From Corynebacterium haematomassiliense (GTDB lineage: Bacteria > Actinomycetota > Actinomycetes > Mycobacteriales > Mycobacteriaceae), in the NCBI RefSeq assembly GCF_013978595.1, contig NZ_JACDTZ010000001.1:1798001-1862000 (forward strand): a stretch of 64,000 bases of DNA. Direction: 5' to 3'. Below are positions 41,555-49,314 of the stretch, in pieces; position 1 is the stretch's first letter; the number at the start of each line of letters is the position of its first letter. The notes under the pieces were generated by a model. That model saw only the letters and a list, made by a program, of their open reading frames with translations, was not told the DNA's origin and did no database searches. The position numbers and the translations under genes are program-made.

Positions 41555-42325
41555 TTAGTCCTCGCGCAGCTCGTGGCGGCCACCGTCGATGTCGTCCTCC
41601 GCGGAGTGCTGGGGGTCGGTGGCCTTGCGCTGGTCGTCCGCCAGGGTGTCCAGGGTGGTCAGGCCCTCCCCGCCGAGGTCCTGGGAGCTGGTGGCGTCGG
41701 TAAGCAGCTGCTCCTCACTCGGCTCATTCGGGAACACGCCGCCCTCAACGCCCTCCTCACGACGGGTGCGATCCCGGTCGTCCTCCGTGCGCGTCGAGTA
41801 CACGATGGTGGAGGAACCGCGCGTATCCGTCTCCGTGCGGGTCGGCGCCGGGCGGTACGTCTTCGCCGGCTCATCCTCGCCCGCGAGCTTGTCCTTGAGG
41901 AAGAACTCCCAGGCCGCCCACGCGCCGCCCGCGAGCGCCGCGGTGGCCAGGGTGGTGCCGATGACCTTGCCAACGCCGCCCTTCTTCTTTTTCTTCGCGC
42001 TCTTCTTTGCGTTCTTCGCGTGCTTCTCCAGGAACTCCTGGCGCTCCTTGCGGCTCGGGGCGGCGGCCTCGAACTGCTTGCGGCGGCGGTCCAGGCGGTC
42101 GTGCGCGTCACGAGTGATCTCGCCGGCCTGCGCGCGGGCGGTGCCGTAGAGCTCCTCCAGCTCGTCGATGTCGAACTTGTCGTGGATATCGTCCAGCTTG
42201 CCGTCCTTCAGGTTGTCCAGCAGGGACTGGTAGATGTCGCGCTCGCGCTTATCGTTCTGGTCGCGCAGGTACTTCCACGCCTGGTTGGCAAAAGCGGCGG
42301 CGAAGCCGATGTTCTTCAGGTTCAC
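41555..42325 (-). CDS. conserved membrane-associated protein with coiled coil, unknown function
   Basis: 256 aa from GTG 42325 (GGAG upstream). The N-terminal ~120 residues are highly charged and helical (NQAWKYLRDQNDKRERDIY; DRLDRRRKQFEAAAPS), with a Lys-rich cluster (KNAKKSAKKKKKGG). One membrane helix follows (TTLATAALAGGAWAAWEFFL), then an acidic, Thr/Arg-rich tail of about 100 residues that looks disordered. The basic cluster facing the membrane suggests a cytoplasmic N-terminus. I recognise no domain. Confidence 0.7.
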   Translation of the reverse strand: MNLKNIGFAAAFANQAWKYLRDQNDKRERDIYQSLLDNLKDGKLDDIHDKFDIDELEELYGTARAQAGEITRDAHDRLDRRRKQFEAAAPSRKERQEFLEKHAKNAKKSAKKKKKGGVGKVIGTTLATAALAGGAWAAWEFFLKDKLAGEDEPAKTYRPAPTRTETDTRGSSTIVYSTRTEDDRDRTRREEGVEGGVFPNEPSEEQLLTDATSSQDLGGEGLTTLDTLADDQRKATDPQHSAEDDIDGGRHELRED

Positions 42326-42628
42326 GGGTGTCTCCTTGTGTTGCGTTTGAAAGTTTCGGGTGGTTACGCGGCCCAGGGTAGCGAAATCCGCGGGGCTCGC
42401 CGTTTTCCGCCGCCGCGCCACCCACACGCGTACCAAGCGTTACGCAAAAGTGAACAGCTTGGTCCATTTTGCGCGATTAACATTCACGCCAAATAACCGC
42501 GTGCGCAGCGGAAACGCCGCCCAAAACCGGTAGCGCATTGTGGCGGTTACGTGGCGTCAATAAGTTTCAAGGCACCGTTTAACCACGGTGCAACGAAACA
42601 CATCAATCCAGCCGAGAAAGGTCCTGCC
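42326..42628 (+). promoter_or_regulatory. metF-metE leader region with small hairpin
   Basis: About 300 bp without a gene. The 42572-42591 segment forms GCACCG/CGGTGC around an 8 nt loop, 38 bp before ATG 42629. In C. glutamicum methionine genes are repressed by McbR, but I do not see a convincing TAGAC-N6-GTCTA site here. A riboswitch is possible but not supported. Confidence 0.35.
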
Positions 42629-43579
42629 ATGTTCGAAGCCTCTCCTTCGACCAGGCTTTCCGCCTCGGCACCGCTGGACCGCGAGGGCGCGCCGCTGATC
42701 CGCCGCCCCCGCCCGAAACGCCAGCGCACCGCCTTAAGCTTCGAGATCATCCCGCCGCGCCCCACGGACGACGCGGAGAAGATCGAGCAGCTCATCGCGG
42801 GCCTGGCCGAGTACAAGCCGGACTACGTCTCCGTGACCAGCTCGCGCCGCAGCGAGTGGCTGGAGGGCACCGCCGCTGTGATCTCCCGCATCGCGGAGAC
42901 CACCGACCTGCGTCCCATCGCGCATCTCGCCTGCACTGCGGGCACGCGCGATGAGATGGCGGAGTGGGTGCGGGTGCTTATCGACGCCGGCGTCCGCGGG
43001 TTCCTCGCCCTGCGCGGGGACCTGCCGGAAACCGGCCTGCCGGCAGACCACCTCCAGCACGCCACGGATCTGCTCAACCTGATCCAGGACGTGCAGGAGG
43101 AAGAGGCGTTCCGCCTCGCCGCCGGCAAGCTCGCGCTTTCCGTGGCCTGCTACCCCAAGGGCCACGCGGAGTCGCGCAACTTCGACCACGACCTGGACGT
43201 GCTGCTAGCCAAGCAGCGCCTGGGCGCGGATTTCGCCATCACCCAGCTGTTCTTCGAGGCCCAGGATTTCCTGGAGTTCGTCGAGGTGGCGCGGCTGGCG
43301 GGTGTGCGTATCCCGCTCATCCCTGGCATCATGCCGATGACCTCGCTGAAAAGGGTCCGACGCATGGGGGAATTGTCGGGGCTGGAGGTGCCGGTAGGCG
43401 TCGAGAAGCAATTGCTCGAAGCTGACGACGAGTACGAGGCCGGCATGCAGCTCACCGCCAACCTGGCGCGCGAGATTTTGGATGCCGGCGCGGGCGGGCT
43501 CCACGTGTACACGCACAACAACCTGGACGTCACGCGGGACTTTCTGGACCGCATCGGAATAGATAAAGGACAACAATGA
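42629..43579 (+). CDS. metF: 5,10-methylenetetrahydrofolate reductase
   Basis: 316 aa TIM-barrel flavoenzyme that makes 5-methyl-THF for methionine synthesis. Family motifs: LSFEIIPPRPTD near the start, ALRGDLP, FDHDLDVLLAKQRLGADFAITQLFF, and PGIMPMTSLKRV. ATG 42629 has GAGAAAGG upstream; the open frame extends 26 codons further but without a ribosome site. Its stop overlaps metE by 4 bp (ATGA), so the enzyme making the methyl donor and the enzyme using it are translationally coupled. Confidence 0.96.
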   Translation: MFEASPSTRLSASAPLDREGAPLIRRPRPKRQRTALSFEIIPPRPTDDAEKIEQLIAGLAEYKPDYVSVTSSRRSEWLEGTAAVISRIAETTDLRPIAHLACTAGTRDEMAEWVRVLIDAGVRGFLALRGDLPETGLPADHLQHATDLLNLIQDVQEEEAFRLAAGKLALSVACYPKGHAESRNFDHDLDVLLAKQRLGADFAITQLFFEAQDFLEFVEVARLAGVRIPLIPGIMPMTSLKRVRRMGELSGLEVPVGVEKQLLEADDEYEAGMQLTANLAREILDAGAGGLHVYTHNNLDVTRDFLDRIGIDKGQQ

Positions 43580-45834
43580 CCACCTTCCCCAAGGCCACCA
43601 TCGAGGGCTACCCCCGCATCGGCGCGAACCGCGAGCTCAAGCGCGCGCTGGAGAGCTACTGGGCGGGCCGCATCGACGCTGAGACGTTCCGCTCCACCGC
43701 ACGCGCCCTGCGCGTGAACAACTACAACCACCTGCGCGACCTCGGCCTGACCGAGGATTACGCCATCCCGGCGGACGTCGCGCTCTACGACCAGGTGCTC
43801 GACACCGCTCTGACCGTGGGCCTCGTGCCGGGCGGCGTTGACCTGGACGAGGAGTTCGCGCTCGCCCGCGGCAACGACACCCGCGTGCCGCTGGAGATGA
43901 CCAAGTGGTTCGACACGAACTACCACTACCTCGTGCCGGAGATCGAGGCTGGCCAGGAGATCAAGGCGGTGCCGGAGCGCATCCTGCGCATCGTGGAGGA
44001 GGCCGCCGAGGCCGGCCACAAGGTCCGCCCGTTCCTGGTCGGCCCGGTCACGCTGATCGCGCTGTCCAAGCCGGCGGAGTGGTCGCTGCTGCCGTCGCTG
44101 GTTGAGGCGTACGCCGAGGTCTTCGCTGCGCTGAAGGAAGCCGGCGTGGAGTGGGTCCAGATCGCCGAGCCCGCCGTGGTGGCCGACCTGTCCACCCCGG
44201 ACGCGGAGATCGCGCAGCACCTGCGTTCCGCTTGGTCTGCTTTGCTGGGCCGCGAGACCCGCCCGAACGTGTACCTGACCACCCCGTACGGTTCCGCCCG
44301 CGAGGCCCTGCCGGTCCTGGGCGAGCTGGGCGTGGAGGCGCTGCACGTGGACCTGTCCCCGTGGACGCTTGAGGCCGACGCCGGCTACCCGGAGCGCGTG
44401 CGCGCCGCCGTGCCTGACTCCACCCACCTGGTGGCAGGACTTATCGACGGCCGCAACGTCTGGACCGCCAACCTGCGCGAGCGCACCGACGTGCTCAACT
44501 CCCTCGGCCGCGGCGCCGACGCCGTGTCCGTGTCCACCTCCACCTCCCTGCAGCACGTGCCGCACACCCTGAAGGCCGAGCGCAACATCCCGGTCGAGGT
44601 CGCCCCGTGGCTGGCGTTCGCCGACGAGAAGCTCGCCGAGATCCAGGCGCTTGTCGCAGGTGAGGAGGGCGCCAAGGAGGCGTTCGCGCAGTCTGACCGC
44701 GCCGTGCGCACCCGCGCCGAGTCCACCACCATCCACAACAAGGCCGTCGTGGACCGTGTGGCGGCCCTGCCGGAGGGCGCCGTCAAGCGCGAGCCGGCGT
44801 TCAAGGAGCGCAACAAGGTCCAGCGCGAGGAGCTCGGCCTGCCGACGCTGCCGATCACCACAATCGGCTCCTTCCCGCAGACCACCGAGATCCGCAAGGC
44901 CCGCGCGGACCACCGCGAGGGCACCCTCTCCGACGCCGAGTACAACGAGGCGCTGAAGGCCGAGATCAAGCAGGTCATCGAGCTGCAGGAGGAGATTGGC
45001 CTGGACGTCCTCGTCCACGGCGAGGCGGAGCGCAACGACATGGTGCAGTACTTCGCCGAGCTTCTCGACGGCTTCGTGGTCACCGAAAACGGCTGGGTCC
45101 AGTCGTACGGCTCCCGCTGCACCCGTCCGCCGATCGTGGTCGGCGACGTCTCCCGCCCGGAGGCCATGTCTGTGGAGTGGTCGGCCTACGCCCAGTCGCT
45201 TTCCGACAAGCCGGTCAAGGGCATGCTCACCGGCCCGGTGACCATCCTGGCCTGGTCGTTTAAGCGCGACGACGTGCCGCTTTCCGTCTCCGCGGACCAG
45301 ATCGGCGTCGCCCTCGCCGACGAAGTCGCGGACCTGGAGAAGGCCGGCATCAAGGTCATCCAGATCGACGAGCCGGCCCTGCGCGAGCTGCTCCCGCTGC
45401 GCCAGGACGACCGCGCCGCCTACCTGGAGTGGGCCCAGCGCGCGTTCCGCCTGGTCTCCTTGGAGGCGCAGCCTTCGACGCAGATCCACACGCACCTGTG
45501 CTACTCCGAGTTCGGCCAGATCATCGACGCCGTCGCAGGCCTCGACGCTGACGTCACCTCCATCGAGGCAGCCCGTTCCAAGATGGAGCTGCTCGAGGAC
45601 ATCGACGAGACCTTCCACTCCGAGATCGGCCCCGGCGTGTGGGACATCCACTCCCCGCGCGTGCCTTCGGCCGAGGAGATCGCCGGCCTGCTGCGCGCCG
45701 CTCTGAACCACGTGCCCACCGAGCGCCTCTGGGTCAACCCGGACTGCGGCCTGAAGACCCGCGGCTACAAGGAGGTCGAACCCTCCCTGCGCAACCTGGT
45801 CGCCGCGCGCGACGAGGTCGTCGAAGGGCTCTAG
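43576..45834 (+). CDS. metE: cobalamin-independent methionine synthase
   Basis: 752 aa, the normal MetE length. It transfers the methyl group of 5-methyl-THF to homocysteine. The N-terminal YPRIGANRELKRALESYWAG, the DEPAL motif and the zinc ligands in IHTHLCYSEF and WVNPDCGLKTR are all present. Its occurrence with metF in one operon indicates B12-free methionine synthesis. The 3' flank has a GC-rich stem but no T tract. Confidence 0.97.
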   Translation: MTTFPKATIEGYPRIGANRELKRALESYWAGRIDAETFRSTARALRVNNYNHLRDLGLTEDYAIPADVALYDQVLDTALTVGLVPGGVDLDEEFALARGNDTRVPLEMTKWFDTNYHYLVPEIEAGQEIKAVPERILRIVEEAAEAGHKVRPFLVGPVTLIALSKPAEWSLLPSLVEAYAEVFAALKEAGVEWVQIAEPAVVADLSTPDAEIAQHLRSAWSALLGRETRPNVYLTTPYGSAREALPVLGELGVEALHVDLSPWTLEADAGYPERVRAAVPDSTHLVAGLIDGRNVWTANLRERTDVLNSLGRGADAVSVSTSTSLQHVPHTLKAERNIPVEVAPWLAFADEKLAEIQALVAGEEGAKEAFAQSDRAVRTRAESTTIHNKAVVDRVAALPEGAVKREPAFKERNKVQREELGLPTLPITTIGSFPQTTEIRKARADHREGTLSDAEYNEALKAEIKQVIELQEEIGLDVLVHGEAERNDMVQYFAELLDGFVVTENGWVQSYGSRCTRPPIVVGDVSRPEAMSVEWSAYAQSLSDKPVKGMLTGPVTILAWSFKRDDVPLSVSADQIGVALADEVADLEKAGIKVIQIDEPALRELLPLRQDDRAAYLEWAQRAFRLVSLEAQPSTQIHTHLCYSEFGQIIDAVAGLDADVTSIEAARSKMELLEDIDETFHSEIGPGVWDIHSPRVPSAEEIAGLLRAALNHVPTERLWVNPDCGLKTRGYKEVEPSLRNLVAARDEVVEGL

Positions 45835-45936
45835 GCTCGGCTCTAGCGCGCCGGGCGGGGCGGAGCTGACGTCGTAAAGCAGTAGGCCCCGCCGCGCCCG
45901 CCCCCCCGCCCTGCTCGCCCCTGCCTTTGCCCCGCG

Positions 45937-46004
45937 AAAGTCGAGTACGGGAGGTCGAGTACGCCCTCTATTTGGGCCGGACTCGACCTCCCGTACTCGA
46001 CTTT
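45937..46004. repeat. left palindromic repeat of the 46-47 kb cassette
   Basis: Perfect 24 bp arms (45937-45960 and 45981-46004) around a 20 bp loop. Each arm carries two GTCGAG(T) boxes; the left two are GTCGAGTACG at 45940 and at 45954, 4 bp apart. A related copy lies after the gene at 47059-47127. The remaining bases between metE and this repeat hold only a GC-rich stem. Confidence 0.92.
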
Positions 46005-46074
46005 TGGCGGGGCCCTTTCGTTCTCGCCAGTAGCCATGTACTCTGAGCGAAACAAACAAACATCGGGGGGAAAT

Positions 46075-47040
46075 ATGGACAGGAGAAAGCTAGCGCAGCT
46101 GCTGGTCAGACCGGGGGAGTCGGACCGTCAAACGTGCATCAAGTTATCCGCGAACAAATTCATCGCCCAGGCAGAATGGTCGCGGCTGAAGCACCACGAG
46201 CGGGAGTTTCTCAGCAGCTATGCCGTCGGCGCCGCGAGCCGGAAAGCGGTGCTGGTGGGGCGCTCCGCCGCAGTCGTGCACGGCCTGTGGACGCTGCCCG
46301 CCCCAAACGCGCCCGTCCTGCTGGCCATCCCAGGACAAAAACCGCCCGCCAGGGCAAGCTGGCCGGAAGGGGTCGAGTACCGCAGCCTGCGCATCCCCGA
46401 AGAGGATGTGGTGGCCATCGAGTGCGCGACGCCTGGCGACGTCCTCCGGTTAACCAGCCCCGTCCGCACAGCCGTCGACGTCGCGCGCCTGCACGGGGTG
46501 AGGGCAGGAGCCGTCGCGATGGATTCCCTGTTTGTGGGCAAGCCACCGCTGGAGCAGGAACGCATCCAGGCCGAACTCCACGCGACGATCAAGCGTCTGG
46601 CCGGCAAGAAGGGGATCGGGCGGGCACGGCAGGCGTTGCGCTGGTCGTCCACCAAGTCCGAATCGCCGTACGAGTCCCTCCTGCGCGTGATCCTGCGGGA
46701 ACGCGACATCATCGTCCGCGAGCAGATGTGGATTGGCCGTTACGTGCGCCCGGACCTGCTGTGGGGGCAGGTGGCGATCGAGATCGACGGGCTGGTCAAG
46801 ACGGCGAAGAAAGACGAGGAGTTGGCGAAGAAGGTGTCGCGGGACCAGCTCCTGCGTGAAAACTGGTTGCGGAAGCAGATCTACGAGGTCGCCCGCTTCG
46901 AGCCGTCGGAGATTCTCCGGGACGAGGAGGCCTGCGTCCGGGAGATCCTGGAGCTCAAGGCCCGCTCCGGTCTCCTCGGCGAGCCGAAAGTACCGGCCAC
47001 GGTGTTCAGACCGGTGCACGGGGAACACTGGCGGAGGTAG
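46075..47040 (+). CDS. AbiEi-like / DUF559 nuclease-fold protein
   Basis: 321 aa from ATG 46075 (GGGGGG ribosome site); ATG 46036 lies closer to the repeat and has none. The N-terminal part resembles the AbiEi-type fold (AVLVGRSAAVVHGLWTLP; VLRLTSPVRTAVDVARLHG). The C-terminal part has the DUF559 pattern of PD-(D/E)xK nucleases: Glu in SPYESLLR, then VRPDLLWGQVAIEIDG and a basic RDQLLREN. It shares this layout with the gene at 18674, though sequence identity is low. Palindromic repeats of 68-69 bp bracket it. Either an autoregulator binding these palindromes or a nuclease acting on them would fit. Confidence 0.72.
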   Translation: MDRRKLAQLLVRPGESDRQTCIKLSANKFIAQAEWSRLKHHEREFLSSYAVGAASRKAVLVGRSAAVVHGLWTLPAPNAPVLLAIPGQKPPARASWPEGVEYRSLRIPEEDVVAIECATPGDVLRLTSPVRTAVDVARLHGVRAGAVAMDSLFVGKPPLEQERIQAELHATIKRLAGKKGIGRARQALRWSSTKSESPYESLLRVILRERDIIVREQMWIGRYVRPDLLWGQVAIEIDGLVKTAKKDEELAKKVSRDQLLRENWLRKQIYEVARFEPSEILRDEEACVREILELKARSGLLGEPKVPATVFRPVHGEHWRR

Positions 47041-47058
47041 GGGCGCTATACGCCGCCG

Positions 47059-47127
47059 AAAGTCGAGCGGCGGAGGTCGAGTACGGCACCGAAACCGGGC
47101 GTACTCGACCTCCCGGACTCGACCTTT
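47059..47127. repeat. right palindromic repeat of the 46-47 kb cassette
   Basis: Arms 47059-47085 and 47100-47127 pair with a few mismatches and again contain two GTCGAG boxes each. Its outer AAAGTCGAG and inner GGAGGTCGAGTACG match the left copy. It begins 18 bp after the stop codon and lies between the cassette gene and ppiA. Confidence 0.9.
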
Positions 47128-47194
47128 AGGGCCGTGAGCCCAACCCCGCACCCGCCCGCACCCCGCGCGCCGGAACCCGCGTACCCTAGAGCGC

Positions 47195-47716
47195 ATGACT
47201 CAGAAGACTCAGACCATGACTCTGCACACGAATCACGGCGACATCGTGATCGACCTGTTCGGCAACCACGCGCCGAAGACGGTCGAGACGATTACGGGCC
47301 TGGCACAGGGCACCACCGATTACTCCGCCAAGAACGTCAAGGGCACCACCGAGGGCCCGTTCTACGACGGCGCGATTTTCCACCGCATCATCCCGGGGTT
47401 CATGATCCAGGGCGGCGACCCGACCGGCACCGGCACCGGCGGCCCGGGCTTCCAGTTCGCCGACGAGTTCCACCCGGAGCTGCAGTTCGACCGCCCGTAC
47501 CTGCTGGCCATGGCTAACGCCGGCCCGGGCACGAACGGTTCCCAGTTCTTCATCACCGTCGACGCGACCCCGTGGCTGAACAACCGCCACACCATCTTCG
47601 GCGAGGTCACCGACGAGGCGTCGAAGAAGGTCGTCGACGAGATCGCGAACGTGAAGACCGGCCGCATGGACCGCCCGGTCGAGGACGTCGTGATCGAGTC
47701 CATCGACATCGCGTAA
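47195..47716 (+). CDS. ppiA: cyclophilin-type peptidyl-prolyl cis-trans isomerase
   Basis: 173 aa cytoplasmic cyclophilin. The core motifs FHRIIPGFMIQGGDPTGTGTGG, MANAGPGTNGSQFFITV and NNRHTIFGEV contain the usual catalytic Arg, Phe and Gln. No signal peptide. It accelerates proline isomerisation during folding. A strong terminator follows before the rhomboid gene. Confidence 0.96.
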   Translation: MTQKTQTMTLHTNHGDIVIDLFGNHAPKTVETITGLAQGTTDYSAKNVKGTTEGPFYDGAIFHRIIPGFMIQGGDPTGTGTGGPGFQFADEFHPELQFDRPYLLAMANAGPGTNGSQFFITVDATPWLNNRHTIFGEVTDEASKKVVDEIANVKTGRMDRPVEDVVIESIDIA

Positions 47717-47747
47717 GCCAAACAAGCCAAAGCGCCACACGCGCCGC

Positions 47748-47775
47748 GCCCCCGCCACCGTGCGGGGGCTTTTTC
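47748..47775 (+). terminator. terminator after ppiA
   Basis: Stem GCCCCCGC (47748-47755) with GCGGGGGC (47762-47769), then T5. Confidence 0.92.
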
Positions 47776-47788
47776 GTACCCTGATCCC

Positions 47789-48457
47789 ATGCCCACTCTC
47801 CGCAACCTGCCCCGCACCGCCCCCGCCACCACGGCGATTACGGCGATCTGCACGCTCGTCTTCCTGGTCGCCGCGCTCCAGGCCCGTTCGGTCACGGACG
47901 TGGTGTGGGATTCGCCGGTGGGCACCCACACCATCCTGTACGGCCCCGAGGTCTACGGCGCGGGCTACCTCCGCGCGCTCACGGCCGGCTTCATGCACTT
48001 GGACATCACGCACCTCTTCCTCAACATGTTCATGCTGGTCCTGGTGGGTGCGGAGGTGGAGCGCTTCCTTGGCTCTGGCCCGTTTGTGGTGGCGTGGGTC
48101 GCGGGGGTCCTTTGGGCGTCGGCAAGTGTGCTCGCATTTAGCTTCACGACGCCCACCGCCGGCGCTTCCGGCGCCCTCTACATGCTGATGGCGCTTCTGA
48201 TCGCCATTGCTTTTCGACGTTCCACGGACCTGCGCGCGCCACTCGCCCTGGTGGCTGTGAACGTGGCGTACACGCTGCTCAGCCCGGGTGTGTCGCTGTG
48301 GGGGCACCTCGGCGGCCTGGCGGCGGGGGCGGTGATGGCGTGGCCGTTGACCTCGGAAAACGTGCGCACCCGCTGGATCACAGCGGGGGTCGCGGCCGCG
48401 GCGGCGTGCGTGGCCATCTGGGCGCTGACGATTCCGTCGACGGTGCCGGTGTACTAG
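47789..48457 (+). CDS. rhomboid-family intramembrane serine protease
   Basis: 222 aa with six hydrophobic segments. The catalytic Ser is in TAGASGALYML and the catalytic His in WGHLGGLAAGAVM; the upstream FMHLDITHLFLNMFMLVLVG motif supplies the conserved His and Asn. It cuts transmembrane substrates within the lipid bilayer; the substrate is unknown. It follows ppiA in many actinobacteria. Confidence 0.93.
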   Translation: MPTLRNLPRTAPATTAITAICTLVFLVAALQARSVTDVVWDSPVGTHTILYGPEVYGAGYLRALTAGFMHLDITHLFLNMFMLVLVGAEVERFLGSGPFVVAWVAGVLWASASVLAFSFTTPTAGASGALYMLMALLIAIAFRRSTDLRAPLALVAVNVAYTLLSPGVSLWGHLGGLAAGAVMAWPLTSENVRTRWITAGVAAAAACVAIWALTIPSTVPVY

Positions 48458-48474
48458 GGACGGCGCTCAAAGGG

Positions 48475-48610
48475 GAGGGCTAGATCTGCCAGACGGTGCG
48501 GGGTAGTCTTTCTCTCGCAGAGCCGCGGAGGATCGTGGGCGTCTAGCCTCCCTCTCGGACGATTGATTGAGACCCTAGCCAGCGAAAGCCCGGCTAGGGT
48601 CTTCTTTTTG
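48475..48610 (+). ncRNA. candidate structured RNA ending in a terminator
   Basis: GAGGGCTAGA (48475) can pair with TCTAGCCTCC (48542) to enclose about 57 nt, and a strong terminator (48570-48602 stem, T5 after) follows. The region lies 18 bp after the rhomboid stop and could be either its 3' UTR or an independent small RNA. I cannot match it to a known RNA family. Confidence 0.3.
48570..48609 (+). terminator. terminator after rhomboid gene / candidate RNA
   Basis: Stem AGACCCTAGCC (48570-48580) with GGCTAGGGTCT (48592-48602), then TCTTTTT. Confidence 0.9.
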
Positions 48611-48788
48611 GGTTTACACGCGGGCTGAGTGATCAAGCTCTACCAGATCGCCGCCGCAAACCGAGAATTTACAGTCCGAAAGGAAGGCGGAAATTCCCGA
48701 ACCATATATTTTCCTGAAACGCCGAGGTCAAGCCCCAGAAATCGCCGATTCCAGACACACTTTTTGACCTTTAACCAGACCTTTCAAG

Positions 48789-48959
48789 TTATCCACAGCG
48801 GTTGTCCACAGTGTGGATAACTACACGCGTGTAACTCGTCGAACGACACGTCGAACAGCGAAAATGACACGCCGAAGGAACGTGGCGTTTTCGAAAGCAA
48901 ACCAGCACATTCCACTGCCCTGTGGAGTTGTGCACAGAGTTATCCACAGGTGTGGATAG
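48789..48959. promoter_or_regulatory. non-origin DnaA-box cluster
   Basis: Five boxes in 171 bp: TTATCCACA (48789), TTGTCCACA (48802), TGTGGATAA (48812), TTATCCACA (48940) and TGTGGATAG (48951), with inverted pairs 1-2 bp apart. Between the two groups are spaced CGTCGAAC/CGCCGAAG-like elements (about 48836-48875). It lies 37 kb from oriC in a gene-free gap (48611-49034) before a small ORF. DnaA titration, a regulatory site, or an acquired origin are all possible. Confidence 0.75.
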
Positions 48960-49034
48960 ATATCGTTCGAACAACGGCGAGTTGGTGTCTGAGCCGTTGG
49001 CTAGGGTCGAGTGAGTGAAAGGAAGGTGAGTCTG

Positions 49035-49241
49035 ATGAAGCTTCAGGTGCGCCGCTTTACCAATACGGAGCTGCGAGAGCGTCGACGCAGCTTGCGTGCA
49101 CAGTTGGCGGAATCCTTGGGAATGGAGGAGCCAACTGATGATGCGTTGAAAGAGCTGGCCTGGTCCGGTGGTTTCACCTATGACCAGCGGGACGTTTACG
49201 ACGAATTGCGCAGGGTGGAGTCACTTCTCGGGGAGCGGTAG
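49035..49241 (+). CDS. small helical protein, unknown function
   Basis: 68 aa from ATG 49035 (GGAAGG eight bases upstream); GTG 49011 and GTG 49026 are alternatives. The protein is charged and probably helical (RRFTNTELRERRRSLRAQLAESLGM; YDELRRVESLLGER). No membrane segment. It lies directly after the DnaA-box cluster and 73 bp before katA, so it may be controlled by DnaA. I do not recognise the family. Confidence 0.6.
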   Translation: MKLQVRRFTNTELRERRRSLRAQLAESLGMEEPTDDALKELAWSGGFTYDQRDVYDELRRVESLLGER

Positions 49242-49314
49242 TCGTGGAAACTCGCGCGCTCGTGAAAATGCCTAGGGTGGGGACGTACGCAACCAACGAT
49301 CCAAGGAGTGAGCA

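Noticed and set aside
42560..42628. SAM-II riboswitch before metF
   Set aside because: The loop TTTAACC resembles part of that class, but the loop is too short and I cannot trace the second pseudoknot strand.
48936..48985. LexA (SOS) box near the 48.8 kb DnaA cluster
   Set aside because: The GTTCGAAC at about 48966 lacks the two-half-site spacing of the actinobacterial SOS box.
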